Source: Pseudomonadota bacterium (lineage in GTDB: Bacteria > Pseudomonadota > Gammaproteobacteria > Steroidobacterales > Steroidobacteraceae). From it: 64,000 nt of DNA. Below are positions 1 through 9,091 of the stretch, piece by piece. How positions within the stretch are numbered: the first letter of the stretch is position 1; each line of letters begins with the position of its first letter. A program made the translations under genes and the position numbers. The stretch is taken from assembly GCA_019352035.1 (NCBI GenBank), contig JABBNZ010000007.1, positions 32,382 to 96,381 of the forward strand, written 5' to 3'. A model generated the notes under the pieces. It had not been told where the DNA came from, ran no database searches, and was given only the letters and a program-made list of their open reading frames with translations.

Positions 1-57
1 CCGCGCAGCCCGGACCTCAGCAGCCCTGATCAGGACCATTCCGCTCACTTAGGATGA
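1..57 (+). CDS. Possible 3' end of lasso precursor peptide gene (partial)
   Basis: This reading frame is open from the left edge to a TGA at 55-57 and would end in PRSPDLSSPDQDHSAHLG. It lies directly in front of the lasso B and C genes, where the precursor gene A normally sits. Lasso cores carry the ring-closing Asp or Glu at position 7-9; here D5, D10 and D12 of the visible stretch could serve, depending on where the core begins outside the window. The other two frames also stay open to stops at 50-52 (no acidic residue visible) and 27-29 (ending PGPQQP), so the frame choice is an inference. The leader, start codon and conserved penultimate Thr of the leader are not visible. Confidence 0.35.
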   Translation, partial: PRSPDLSSPDQDHSAHLG

Positions 58-62
58 GCTTT

Positions 63-92
63 TGGGGCGTGCAGCATTGGCTGCACGCCCCA
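63..92 (+). terminator. Strong stem-loop between precursor end and B gene
   Basis: A perfect 12-bp inverted repeat (63-74 and 81-92) encloses a 6-base loop. No long T-run follows, only TCTCTC. A hairpin between A and the next biosynthetic gene is a common feature of proteobacterial lasso clusters, where it could partly terminate transcription or stabilise the short precursor mRNA so that A is made in excess over B and C. The role here is inferred from position. Confidence 0.6.
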
Positions 93-120
93 TCTCTCTG
101 AATGCGACAGGCAGGCACGT

Positions 121-837
121 ATGACGCCCCGGTATCTGCTCAGCCAGCACTCCTACATCTGCGTCGATCGTCACTTTTGCGTGATCCTCGATGCCGAGTG
201 CGATTCCTACATTGCCTTACCGCGAATGACCATGGAGCACATGTCACCTTGCCTATCCGGCTGGCTTAGCCAAAGGGGATCGGGCCTCTCTGGGGCGCTC
301 ACGTCAGATCTCGACGAGATCGCACGACATCTCCTGAGGAGGGGGATACTGACCACCTCAACGCGCCACGGCAAGCCGGTACGTCCGGCGATCATCCCGC
401 GCGCTCATGAAAGCCTCGGAGAGTCCGATACGAAGCTTCCCTGGCGCTCAACCATGCGATTTTCAGCAGCAGCTGCACGATCGCTCATCTGGGCCAGCAG
501 GCGCCTCTCGCACCACGCCCTTCTATCTACAATCCGGACGATTGTCTTGTACCGGGATCATGACCACCGCTTCCAAGCGCGACCAGACATATCCCGCATA
601 AGTGCCCTAATTGCGGCATTCAACTCCTGGCGGGGCTTCGCTTCCCGGCCAAATGCATGCCTCTACGACTCCCTAGCGGCTCTTCACTTCCTAACGCAGT
701 ACGAGATATTTCCATCGTTGATCTTTGGCGTAGTAGCCGAACCATTTCAGGCTCACTGCTGGCTCCAATACGATGGCCTTATACTGAACGATAGCCTTTC
801 CCATGTGATCGACTACACACCGATCATGCTCGTATAA
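121..837 (+). CDS. Lasso peptide B protein (RRE + transglutaminase-like leader peptidase)
   Basis: Predicted to bind the precursor leader and cleave it so that the core can be cyclised. Residues about 1-85 look like the PqqD-like RiPP recognition element (pattern around YICVDRHFCVILD, ending in LLRRGIL). The C-terminal part (about 155-238) is a transglutaminase-like cysteine protease domain of the lasso B family, with a plausible triad C180 (RPNACLYDS), H212 (QAHCWLQ) and D224 (ILND). At 238 residues it has the size of a fused B protein rather than split B1/B2. The C gene follows after 13 bases, so they are surely one operon. The ATG at 121 has only a weak AGGCAGG-like ribosome site. Confidence 0.9.
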   Translation: MTPRYLLSQHSYICVDRHFCVILDAECDSYIALPRMTMEHMSPCLSGWLSQRGSGLSGALTSDLDEIARHLLRRGILTTSTRHGKPVRPAIIPRAHESLGESDTKLPWRSTMRFSAAAARSLIWASRRLSHHALLSTIRTIVLYRDHDHRFQARPDISRISALIAAFNSWRGFASRPNACLYDSLAALHFLTQYEIFPSLIFGVVAEPFQAHCWLQYDGLILNDSLSHVIDYTPIMLV

Positions 838-850
838 CTCTATCCCCGTC

Positions 851-2725
851 ATGTATCCGTTTATCGCACTCCTGTGGGACCCGACCGAAGCAGACGCCTC
901 GGCCGCTGCCCAAAGACTGACCGCAACCATTCGCGAAGCCCTTCTGAACTACCGACCAGCTCTCGTCGCCGATGGCTTCGCCGTTCTGACGGATTCCCCG
1001 GCCGGAAACTCCATGCGTCTCTATCAACTGCAGGAGCAAGCCGGCGTAGTGCTTGGCCGCTTGTTTCCCATGGACATGGATCATTGCCATGCCAATTGGT
1101 CGTGGTCGCCCTCCATCTCGGATACGGCCGAAATCGTACGGAGTCAGGGGCAATGGCTCATACGCAATATGTGGGGGAGCTATATCGCGCTGATACGGAA
1201 TTCTCGCAGCCTTGAAAGCTTTGTCATTCGAGACTGCTCCGGAAAGCTCCCCTGCTATCGACTGAAGCATTCGCGCGTCGATGTGATTTTCTCCGACCCG
1301 GCCGATCTGCAAGCCATCGGCCTTATTTCAAAGTCGCTCAATTGGAGGTATATACAGGCCTTTCTCTACGCCAGCCAGGTGCAGATTCGAGACACAGCAC
1401 TCCAAAGTGTGACGGAGCTGCTGGCTGGCGATTGCTTTCATAGATCATCCGCGACCGTCTACTCGCAACACTCCGCCTGGAGTCCTCACTCAGTTTTCGC
1501 GCAGCCCTGCATTCGTGACTTCGATTACGCCGTCGATCAGGTACGCTCGGTCACGCTCGGCTGCATCGGAGCATGGGCATCCACCTACGACAGAATTCTT
1601 CACAGCCTCTCGGGCGGGCTCGATTCAACAGTCGTCCTGGCTTGCTTGAGCCGCAGCCAACGACCACCTCACGTTGTTTGTATAAATACATTCGGCGCCA
1701 GGAGTGCGGAAGACGAACGCTCGTTTGCACGACTGGCCGCCTCGTCCGCGAACGTAGAACTCCAGGAGATTCCGATTATCTCGGAACGGCTCGTGATAGA
1801 TGATGCTCTCACCGACCTCCCTTTAACCGCCAAGCCGTCAATCCCGGGCACAATTGGCACGCTGGGCGTCGCGGCACTCAATGAACTAGGTCAACGCTTC
1901 GCCGCTGAGAGCATTTGGACTGGCCAGGGCGGCGATCACCTGTTTCTGCAGACACTACTGCCTCTTGCCCCGCTCGACTATGTTCACCTGCACGGATACC
2001 GCCCGGCGGTGTTGAAGTCGCTACGGGATGCCGCCCGGCTTTCCGGACTGGGCTACTGGCGCGCCCTGTCACTTCTTTGGAATGGACCCTTCGAGCACAT
2101 AGCGCATACCGTCGACACAAGTCATGCTGCCAGGCACCCGTTTCTTGCGCCGGACCTAAGATCATGTCCCCCTGGAGAATATCTTGCACACCCATGGTGG
2201 AAGGCTCCTTCGCAATCCCTACCACCCGGCCGACGCATGCAGGTCACTGCGCTTTCGGAGGTGTTGAATCGTCATCGTCCCTTGCCCCGACTGCAAACGA
2301 CCTATGAGCACCACCCTCTACTCTCTCAACCGCTGTTGGAGTTGTGCCTAAGAATTCCGTCTTACTTGCACCTCCACGGTGGGATAGACCGAGCTGTTGA
2401 GAGATCGGCGTTCGCAAATCTCATTCCGGACCGAATAGCTTCCCGACGTCAGAAAGGGCAAAGCACCTTTTCAATATTGGATACGCTTCACCGCAGCGAC
2501 GGATACATTCGTGATCTGCTACTCGGGGGCGTTCTCAGCCACGAGGGCATTATCGATCGAGCGGCACTCGCCCCCTACTTGGAAGGGCACCGGCCACTCG
2601 AACTCCAGATCCTCTTTCCATTCCTTTCCTGTATAGCGGCTGAGCTATGGATCCGTAATTCCCTCAATCATCTATCAGCCATTCGGCCACCGGCCGCCCT
2701 CTCCGGCCACCGTCCACGGTCCTAG
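851..2725 (+). CDS. Lasso peptide C protein, asparagine-synthetase-like macrocyclase
   Basis: Predicted to adenylate the Asp or Glu side chain of the core peptide and close the isopeptide bond with the core N-terminus. The C-terminal synthetase domain has the ATP pyrophosphatase loop SGGLDST at residues 254-260 and the second nucleotide/metal motif GQGGDHLF at 358-365. The N-terminal 220 residues correspond to the glutaminase-like domain, but there is no Cys2 behind the initiator, as expected for an enzyme that needs no ammonia. Length 624 is normal for the family. The last 51 bases overlap the convergent isopeptidase gene. By eye the codon use is less GC-rich at third positions than in genes beyond 11 kb. 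Confidence 0.92.
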   Translation: MYPFIALLWDPTEADASAAAQRLTATIREALLNYRPALVADGFAVLTDSPAGNSMRLYQLQEQAGVVLGRLFPMDMDHCHANWSWSPSISDTAEIVRSQGQWLIRNMWGSYIALIRNSRSLESFVIRDCSGKLPCYRLKHSRVDVIFSDPADLQAIGLISKSLNWRYIQAFLYASQVQIRDTALQSVTELLAGDCFHRSSATVYSQHSAWSPHSVFAQPCIRDFDYAVDQVRSVTLGCIGAWASTYDRILHSLSGGLDSTVVLACLSRSQRPPHVVCINTFGARSAEDERSFARLAASSANVELQEIPIISERLVIDDALTDLPLTAKPSIPGTIGTLGVAALNELGQRFAAESIWTGQGGDHLFLQTLLPLAPLDYVHLHGYRPAVLKSLRDAARLSGLGYWRALSLLWNGPFEHIAHTVDTSHAARHPFLAPDLRSCPPGEYLAHPWWKAPSQSLPPGRRMQVTALSEVLNRHRPLPRLQTTYEHHPLLSQPLLELCLRIPSYLHLHGGIDRAVERSAFANLIPDRIASRRQKGQSTFSILDTLHRSDGYIRDLLLGGVLSHEGIIDRAALAPYLEGHRPLELQILFPFLSCIAAELWIRNSLNHLSAIRPPAALSGHRPRS

Positions 2726-5020
2726 ACCGAATAGACAACGTCGACATTGCTTCCCGTATAACATTCTCATCTTATCCCAACGACGATACTCTTTTCCCTT
2801 CGAAGGATCCGCACTGCGCTTGCCAAGGAGCCAATAGTTGAACCAGTCCAACGTTCGCTGCATGGACGCCGCCGCTGCGCGCGGATCCCAGAACAGGTGC
2901 GATTCATTTGGATAAAATACGAGATCATAGGGAATGCCCGCTTCTCGCAAGAATACGAGCCTTGCAAGCGCGGTAGTCGCACTCCCCGCCGCCGGTTGTT
3001 CGAGAAGCGGGCCGGCAAATGACGACGCACGAAAATCGGGCGAGAACTTTCGATAGGCTCTGATCACATCCGGATTGGAGCTGTAGGCGGACCCCCCGTA
3101 AAGCGACCGATATCCGTATTGGGCAGACACAATCCCATCCTCCCAGTACTCATCGGCGGTTGGACCTGACGCTCCGTCGTCGATGGATGCCACTCTAAAG
3201 AGCTTTGACTGGGTCATGGTGAACAGGCTTAGTGCAGCACCATCACTGTATCCAGCAATCCCAGTCTTTGCCGGATCGACCACCCCTGCCCGCACGAGAC
3301 TCACCACAACGGCCTCCATGCTTGCCACCGGGCCCTTGATGACTCTCATTTCCCTCGTCCTCACAGCCGTTTCCGTGGTACGAACATGCCGAAATTGCCA
3401 CGGAGTGCCCTGGGCCAGACTGGTCCATGGGGTATTTGCCTCAACTACCAAATATCCGCCTTCGGCCAGTGCCTGAACAGGAATCTCCCCCTGTATCATG
3501 CCTTGATCAGCGAATGTATTGATGGCGCCGTCGACATGGGTAACGACGATCAGCGGATACTTCCGTTCCGCGGAATAGTGCCGAGGATAGATGACGTATC
3601 CGTCGCTCTTCTGTCCATACTTGTTTGTCCAGTGTTCAAGCTTCACGTTCAAAGGAGTGATCCGCGCATACCTGGCATTTGGTCGCGCGACTGTCCTCAT
3701 CGCCCCCGTTCTTCCATTGAGCACGACGAGCTCCGGCGCAAGCGTCTGACTCTGCCTTACGCAAACACCGATTCGCAGATCGTCTGTAAAATCACAGGGA
3801 TTCAAGTTGTCCTTCACCTTGGCCCATGCTCGGCCTGCCCGAGACTGAGGCAAAGAAACCAAGCCGATGTGATGATGGTAAAGCGCGCTCAGGATTTGCC
3901 TTCCTGTCCCGGAGTCAATCCAGGTCCCACCCGGAAAGCTTTTCATCATTCCAACCATTGAATATGGCACACCCCCGAGATCCTTCGTCTTGGTACCAGT
4001 ATCAGAATATTCCCACAGATGGTCAGCGCCGCGAAATTGCTTTACTTCGTAGTAGCGACCACTGTCTGCAGCTGGAACAGCCATAACCCACCAGGGCGAG
4101 TTCAGCGGCAGGGCTCGCTTGACTCCGGTCTTGGCATCCACGTACCACCGCGATATGGCGATGCGTCCAGATGGCGCTAGCGTATCCGTGGTGTACACAA
4201 TGTGTCTGGAGTCGCGCATCCATAATGCCGAAGCCAAATCTCTTCGCAGATTGGCCTCTTCAAGAAACTGATCCGCTGGCACAAACGCAACCACATGACT
4301 CCCTTTCCCGTTTGCGCCCTGCACGTGCAGTTCAAATCCCACAAACTCCCCCGCGGGACGCCTTAGCGTAGAAAACGCCACATCCTTTTGATCATCGTAT
4401 TCCACCCCGTCTTCGTCAAATGCCCGAACCTGGACGGGCGTGCGCAGTTTGAGCGTCGAATACCACAGCTCCGATCCATCGGGAGACCACTGATATGACC
4501 ACACCCCGGCTCGACGCGGTCCCTGAACAGTGGGTATCACACCACCATACGCACCGACCATCGCCGTGCTCGACGACACGGCGACTGGGAACACTGTGCC
4601 GCTATCGCCGACGTCATACAGCTGCACACCATTGCCTATGTCCGCCAGAATTGTCCAGCGCTTGGCACCCGACCGTTGCGTCACATCCTTGATATATCTG
4701 GCTTCAAGCAAGCAGTTCGGGTGACCGGCGCCACTAAGTTCAACCTCGCATAATTCATACTTGACGCGGTCTGCCGCAACGGAAGGCTCTCGGAGCACAT
4801 ATGCAGCTTCTCCTTCTGATGAGGACACTGCAACAGATTGGATCTGCCGGACATCGACAATGTCCGCTATCGTCCAAGGTTTTCCAGTTGCAGATACGGC
4901 TCCGGCGAATCCGATAATGCCAATCGCGACGCTACGCACGCACGCTTTCGCGTATACGCTCACCTGTCCATACCCAGTCACCGGCACCAGCGCACGCGCC
5001 GGGCTCACTGAAACATCCAC
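2675..5020 (-). CDS. Lasso peptide isopeptidase (prolyl-oligopeptidase-like, S9 family)
   Basis: Family members linearise imported lasso peptides by hydrolysing the isopeptide bond. The protein (781 aa) has a hydrophobic N-terminal segment at about 28-45 (probable signal peptide ending near VSA), a beta-propeller region and a C-terminal alpha/beta-hydrolase domain. The nucleophile is S592 in GYSDG and the histidine is H708 in NESHLF. Where the family normally shows an acid in a PLLxxxADxE-like segment, this protein reads PLLEQPAAGS (671-680), so the usual catalytic Asp is not visible. Residues after about 752 run past the usual C-terminus into the overlap with the C gene. The start overlaps the TonB receptor end by 16 bases, implying coupled translation; a later start near the signal peptide is possible. 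Confidence 0.88.
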   Translation of the reverse strand: MDVSVSPARALVPVTGYGQVSVYAKACVRSVAIGIIGFAGAVSATGKPWTIADIVDVRQIQSVAVSSSEGEAAYVLREPSVAADRVKYELCEVELSGAGHPNCLLEARYIKDVTQRSGAKRWTILADIGNGVQLYDVGDSGTVFPVAVSSSTAMVGAYGGVIPTVQGPRRAGVWSYQWSPDGSELWYSTLKLRTPVQVRAFDEDGVEYDDQKDVAFSTLRRPAGEFVGFELHVQGANGKGSHVVAFVPADQFLEEANLRRDLASALWMRDSRHIVYTTDTLAPSGRIAISRWYVDAKTGVKRALPLNSPWWVMAVPAADSGRYYEVKQFRGADHLWEYSDTGTKTKDLGGVPYSMVGMMKSFPGGTWIDSGTGRQILSALYHHHIGLVSLPQSRAGRAWAKVKDNLNPCDFTDDLRIGVCVRQSQTLAPELVVLNGRTGAMRTVARPNARYARITPLNVKLEHWTNKYGQKSDGYVIYPRHYSAERKYPLIVVTHVDGAINTFADQGMIQGEIPVQALAEGGYLVVEANTPWTSLAQGTPWQFRHVRTTETAVRTREMRVIKGPVASMEAVVVSLVRAGVVDPAKTGIAGYSDGAALSLFTMTQSKLFRVASIDDGASGPTADEYWEDGIVSAQYGYRSLYGGSAYSSNPDVIRAYRKFSPDFRASSFAGPLLEQPAAGSATTALARLVFLREAGIPYDLVFYPNESHLFWDPRAAAASMQRTLDWFNYWLLGKRSADPSKGKEYRRWDKMRMLYGKQCRRCLFGLGPWTVAGEGGRWPNG

Positions 5021-7680
5021 GAGACCCGCAATCTGACTTCCCGCCCGAATACATTCGCGTTTAGAGGATCGTAATGAACACCCGGGACAAACTGATCAAA
5101 CTGCACATACGGGGGCGCACGATTGAAGACGTTCTCCACTGAGATGCCAACCTGAAGGCCACGAAGCTCTCTCGTCTGCGTCGGCTCAAACCCTACGGAA
5201 ACATCCATCGTGGTCCACGAAGCCACGCGAGGCGTAGTCGGCTGGTAGGTATTCGCTTCAGATCCCACATAGTTCGCAAACCCACTTACCGTCCATGGCC
5301 CTGTCACCCACGAAACACCTCCGCGGGCGCTGATCTTTGGTGGCTCAAAGACTTTTCCGCTGATCTCGACTTCCGGTGCGCCCACAACTAACTTCTGGCG
5401 AAAGTCGAGAAAGGCAGCGTTCAAAAATGGCTCTACCTCGCCAAACCGGGTGCGCTCCCCGTACTTAAGTTCAACGGTTGCTCCAGACACATCCTGCGAC
5501 GCGACATTCACATACCTAAGATTCACGACCGCAGGTACATTTGCTGGATCGATTGGCGCACCCACCAAGTTGACAACGTAGCTCGCCGAATCGATCAAGC
5601 TCTGAACATACTGGGCAGAAGGCGAACGCGTGACGAATGGCGCATTCAGCGGATCGGTAAGGGCGGTAAATGGATTCGCAAGCTGCCCTATACGATGATC
5701 GTAGACGATGTGCAAATACGTCACGGACCCACTCAGCCCCTGGACCGCCCCCGAACGATAATCTATGCCGGCTGTCCACGTATCGGCGGTTTCCGGCTTC
5801 AGTTCATTATTGCCGCCCGTAGTCTCCACAATATTGGAGGCTCCGGCTGCCGATAAGGCATCGGGAAGCCGGTAATAGAGAATCCCCTGCTGATTGTGCA
5901 TTTCGAACAGTGACGGAGCCCGGAACGCTCTCCCCCATGTTCCTCGGAGAGTGACGACCCTAAAGGGTTTGTAAATGAGCCCCAGTTTAGGCACCGACAC
6001 GTTGCCAAAATCCGAGTACCGCTCATAGCGTCCGCTCATATTGAGCATCAACGACCGGCGCCACGCCATAGCAGACGATCTGATCAGTGGAATGGCTAAT
6101 TCTCCGTACATGTATTCGACCGTTCGACGCGCGCCGTGCAAATCCGAAACGCCTCCATCCGCGGCGTTGTACGCTTCGAGTCGGTATCCGGCGCCTATCG
6201 CCCCGCGGGAGATTCCGGAAGGCAGAGTCAGCACAGGACCGTTTGCGGTCACTTCAATCGACCTCGCTTGCCCTTCATAAGACAGCGCGGGCACTGGCCC
6301 GCCCGGCACCAACGCCGAAGTCGAAAGACTGCGTTGCTCGGAGTAATCTCCGACTGTCGACAGCCCCCACGAAAACGGCAGAGGAGCATTCAATCCTGCC
6401 GATGCTGCGTATTGGTGGACTGCCACCTCATTGCGCTCGCTTGGGTAGAGCGGCCCGTCTGAAAACGCGTCGCGAACGATCCTGTACGTGTAAAGTCCGC
6501 GCGCGAATGCATCCACGTTGCCGAAGTTTTGGTGCCCGCTTACGAAGAACGAGTTCCGCGACATCCCAGGCGACGCGGTGGTCAAAGGCCCAGCAGAATT
6601 TGTCGCGTCTCGCTGAGAGGCGAGAATTGGGTTCTGCTTGTCGAATTCGTAATCGAATATGACGCCGCCGGCGCGCCAAGTCTTGCCGAACATTTGATTG
6701 AATTCTCGCTCCGTCCCGCCACCGTCGGAAGTTCCCCCACCTAATAGTGTCGTTTTGGCGCCGTTGAAATCACGACGAAGAACGATGTTGACCACGCCTG
6801 CGACCGCGTCTGATCCATATATCGCCGATGCGCCTCCGGTCAGCACGTCAATATGGTCGATGATAGGCAGCGGGATCAGGGAAATGTCGACGGAACCGAA
6901 AGGACCGTCTGTCGCAAGCCTCTGTCCGTCGACCAACGTCAGCGTCGAATCGGCGCCGAGGCCGAATAAATTCGGAGCGGGGCTGCCGGACGGAGACTGA
7001 TTGGCGTTTGGTGTGGACCCAATGACGGTCTGTGGATTTGCGTTTCCAAAATTCTCCGGAAGACTCCTAATCAAGTCTCCGATAGTGCTATATCCGGACC
7101 GCTCAATGTCCTGGGATGTTATCTTTATTACCGGAGACGACGGGGGTTCCCCGGCAATATGGGTGCCGGTCACAGTGACTTCTCGTAATTCCACCGCCGT
7201 GGGCTCCGCGGCTCCGCCTGTTTGCATGTGTCTTCGAGGCTCCCCTTGCTTGGACTGCTGCGCCTCAATCGGTGGATCCCCTGACGACGCGTTCGCCTCA
7301 GAAGGAGAGTCACCACCGCTGCCGGATGTCGATTTGATCTGCACGGTGTCCCCGTGCTGCACGAAGTTCAGAGCGGTCCCTTTCAAGAGCTTGTCCAGGG
7401 CTTCTCTGACTGTATAGCTTCCTTTTAGATTGCTCGCGTGAGATCTACCGGCCAGCCTCCCTGCGACATCGAGCTGAACGCGCGCCTGCACCGCAAGTTG
7501 GACTAGCGCCGCTCGCAGCGTTTTCGCGTTAATGTCCAGGTTGACCACCTTATCCAGATCACCAGCAACGGCAGCGCGGCCGATCAAGATGGCCACCGCC
7601 CCGAGCAGTGCCACCCTGAGATCGAAGCGAGACGCTACGGACCTCCCACTAATGGGACTGCGACCGCGCACTAATTTCAT
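5005..7680 (-). CDS. TonB-dependent receptor with STN signalling domain (lasso locus)
   Basis: Outer-membrane transducer of 891 residues. A signal peptide (about 20-40) is followed by a secretin/TonB short N-terminal domain (about 45-117, with LDINAKTLRAALVQLAVQ), an acidic/Ser-rich linker, a plug domain (about 165-310, VTVTGTHIAG ... GSDAVAGVVNIVLR) and a 22-strand-type barrel ending in the aromatic C-terminus VSWMFQ. The STN domain is the part that contacts FecR-type anti-sigma proteins, and a FecR/ECF pair lies directly upstream on the same strand. Association with the isopeptidase suggests it imports and senses the lasso peptide; this is inferred from context. A clear ribosome site (GAGAAGGGG) precedes the ATG. 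Confidence 0.92.
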   Translation of the reverse strand: MKLVRGRSPISGRSVASRFDLRVALLGAVAILIGRAAVAGDLDKVVNLDINAKTLRAALVQLAVQARVQLDVAGRLAGRSHASNLKGSYTVREALDKLLKGTALNFVQHGDTVQIKSTSGSGGDSPSEANASSGDPPIEAQQSKQGEPRRHMQTGGAAEPTAVELREVTVTGTHIAGEPPSSPVIKITSQDIERSGYSTIGDLIRSLPENFGNANPQTVIGSTPNANQSPSGSPAPNLFGLGADSTLTLVDGQRLATDGPFGSVDISLIPLPIIDHIDVLTGGASAIYGSDAVAGVVNIVLRRDFNGAKTTLLGGGTSDGGGTEREFNQMFGKTWRAGGVIFDYEFDKQNPILASQRDATNSAGPLTTASPGMSRNSFFVSGHQNFGNVDAFARGLYTYRIVRDAFSDGPLYPSERNEVAVHQYAASAGLNAPLPFSWGLSTVGDYSEQRSLSTSALVPGGPVPALSYEGQARSIEVTANGPVLTLPSGISRGAIGAGYRLEAYNAADGGVSDLHGARRTVEYMYGELAIPLIRSSAMAWRRSLMLNMSGRYERYSDFGNVSVPKLGLIYKPFRVVTLRGTWGRAFRAPSLFEMHNQQGILYYRLPDALSAAGASNIVETTGGNNELKPETADTWTAGIDYRSGAVQGLSGSVTYLHIVYDHRIGQLANPFTALTDPLNAPFVTRSPSAQYVQSLIDSASYVVNLVGAPIDPANVPAVVNLRYVNVASQDVSGATVELKYGERTRFGEVEPFLNAAFLDFRQKLVVGAPEVEISGKVFEPPKISARGGVSWVTGPWTVSGFANYVGSEANTYQPTTPRVASWTTMDVSVGFEPTQTRELRGLQVGISVENVFNRAPPYVQFDQFVPGVHYDPLNANVFGREVRLRVSWMFQ

Positions 7681-7924
7681 GATACGTACCCCTTCTCTTT
7701 TAGCTGTCGATTGCGCGCAAACACCTTGGTTATTTTTGCGCGGTGTGTAGCAGGCAGCGCGAAACCGCTGGGAATGGATATCCCCTTCAGTTGGAGATTT
7801 CTGCTTTGCTACTCAGATTTTCGCAAATAAGACGGCTGTATGACTTCAAGCGGGAACCGGACATAAGACGTTGGTGCGACGAAATTCCCAGCCTTGGAGT
7901 TTTTCGACCGACGGCATCCGATAG
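7681..7924 (-). promoter_or_regulatory. Gap between fecR-like and receptor genes, likely receptor promoter
   Basis: The 244 bases between the end of the anti-sigma gene and the receptor start are relatively AT-rich and carry no credible coding frame. In FecIRA-type systems the receptor operon has its own promoter recognised by the cognate ECF sigma factor, and this is the only space for it. I cannot define the -35 and -10 boxes from one sequence. Confidence 0.4.
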
Positions 7925-9091
7925 TTAGGAACAGCTGCTTTGTTGTGGAAGACCGGCTGCTTGATTTGAGCGGCGCATACGAATACGCACGTCGCCGCCT
8001 CCTTCGCGCACGGTTACCGGCAAAATGCACTGCAAACTGTGCAGCCAATCTTGAGTCTCGTTCGTGAATACAACTCCACTTATTCGAAGTGATCCGGCCG
8101 ATGAGCTCACAAAGATGTGCTTCGAAGAGTAGCGATTGACGGTTTCGACCACGTACCTGAGCGGCTGATCGTCAAATATTAGGCTCCCGCGAGTCCATGC
8201 AGTCGCAGTACGGATGTCCGTATGCTTCAGGCGGTCCAATGCACCGTTCTGATCAAACGTAAGTTGCTCGCCGCGAACTACACGAATTGGCACTGGACCC
8301 AACCGAAGAGCGGACGCCGGGAGGAGGTCGCGTGCGGTCCACCAAGGCAGCTGCTCAGCGACTTCGACCGAGCCCTGCGTGACCGTCACAACGACTCGAT
8401 CGGCCTCCCGCGTCACCAGAAACGCGGTTCCGAGATCCTTGATGCTCCCTCGACCAGCAGAGACCACAAAGGGCCAGCGTGGGCTGTCTGCGACCTTGAA
8501 CCACGCCTGCCCTTCGATGAGGTTCACCGAGCGACGGTGTGCAGTGAAGATCACCGACACCTTTGTGTGTCCGCCGAGAATGATGCTTGTGCCGTCGCGC
8601 AGCTGAATGTCCTTTGTCCCGCCAACCGGTGTTTTATAGATTTCGAGGCCGTGCGGCCCCTGATCCGAATGAAACCGCATCGGCCGGAGGACAAAAATCA
8701 TCGCTACCGCGACGACCGCGACCGCGGCCGCGGCCGCGCCCGCGCGGCGCCACCGCCGCCAGTACGCCTTGAGTGAGTGCGGAGTTGCTCCGTCCTTCCG
8801 GGCCCGAACTGCGCGCCACTCGGCGATAGGCATGGAGAGATCATATTGATCTCTCCTTAGATCTGGTCTCCTGGGCCGGACTCGCATCCGATATTGATTG
8901 CGGTCCGCGATAAGCCGGCACATATCGTCGAACACCTGCCGGTTCGCCGCATCGGCATACCAGTCCTGCCACTTGCGGCCCACCGCGATCGTGAGTTCAC
9001 TTTCGTCCGCTTCGCGTAAGGTGGTGTACCAGCCGAGCGCTTCGGTCCACCGCTCCATGCCCGTAGCGCCTTCTGCCTCACCCTGGCTCAT
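7925..9091 (-). CDS. FecR-like anti-sigma factor / sigma regulator
   Basis: Inner-membrane regulator that passes a signal from an STN receptor to an ECF sigma factor. The cytoplasmic N-terminus (about 10-65, with WYTTLREADESE and WQDWYADAANRQVFDDM) resembles the DUF4880 sigma-binding region. A single membrane helix lies at about 118-135. The periplasmic FecR domain follows, with the hallmark LIEGQAWFKV and GSIKDLGTAFLV at about 191-226, and the tail ends in an STN-like region. The 388 residues are slightly long but normal. Its ATG overlaps the stop of the sigma gene (ATGA), indicating translational coupling. Confidence 0.92.
   Translation of the reverse strand: MSQGEAEGATGMERWTEALGWYTTLREADESELTIAVGRKWQDWYADAANRQVFDDMCRLIADRNQYRMRVRPRRPDLRRDQYDLSMPIAEWRAVRARKDGATPHSLKAYWRRWRRAGAAAAAVAVVAVAMIFVLRPMRFHSDQGPHGLEIYKTPVGGTKDIQLRDGTSIILGGHTKVSVIFTAHRRSVNLIEGQAWFKVADSPRWPFVVSAGRGSIKDLGTAFLVTREADRVVVTVTQGSVEVAEQLPWWTARDLLPASALRLGPVPIRVVRGEQLTFDQNGALDRLKHTDIRTATAWTRGSLIFDDQPLRYVVETVNRYSSKHIFVSSSAGSLRISGVVFTNETQDWLHSLQCILPVTVREGGGDVRIRMRRSNQAAGLPQQSSCS

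Noticed and set aside
2..52. Alternative lasso precursor ends in the other two frames
   Set aside because: One has no acidic residue in its visible 16 codons and the other ends early at 29. They remain possible but fit a lasso core less well than frame 1.
8695..8770. GC-rich repeat stretch that looked like a possible tandem repeat
   Set aside because: It encodes the Ala/Val-rich membrane helix and flanking Arg of the FecR-like protein.
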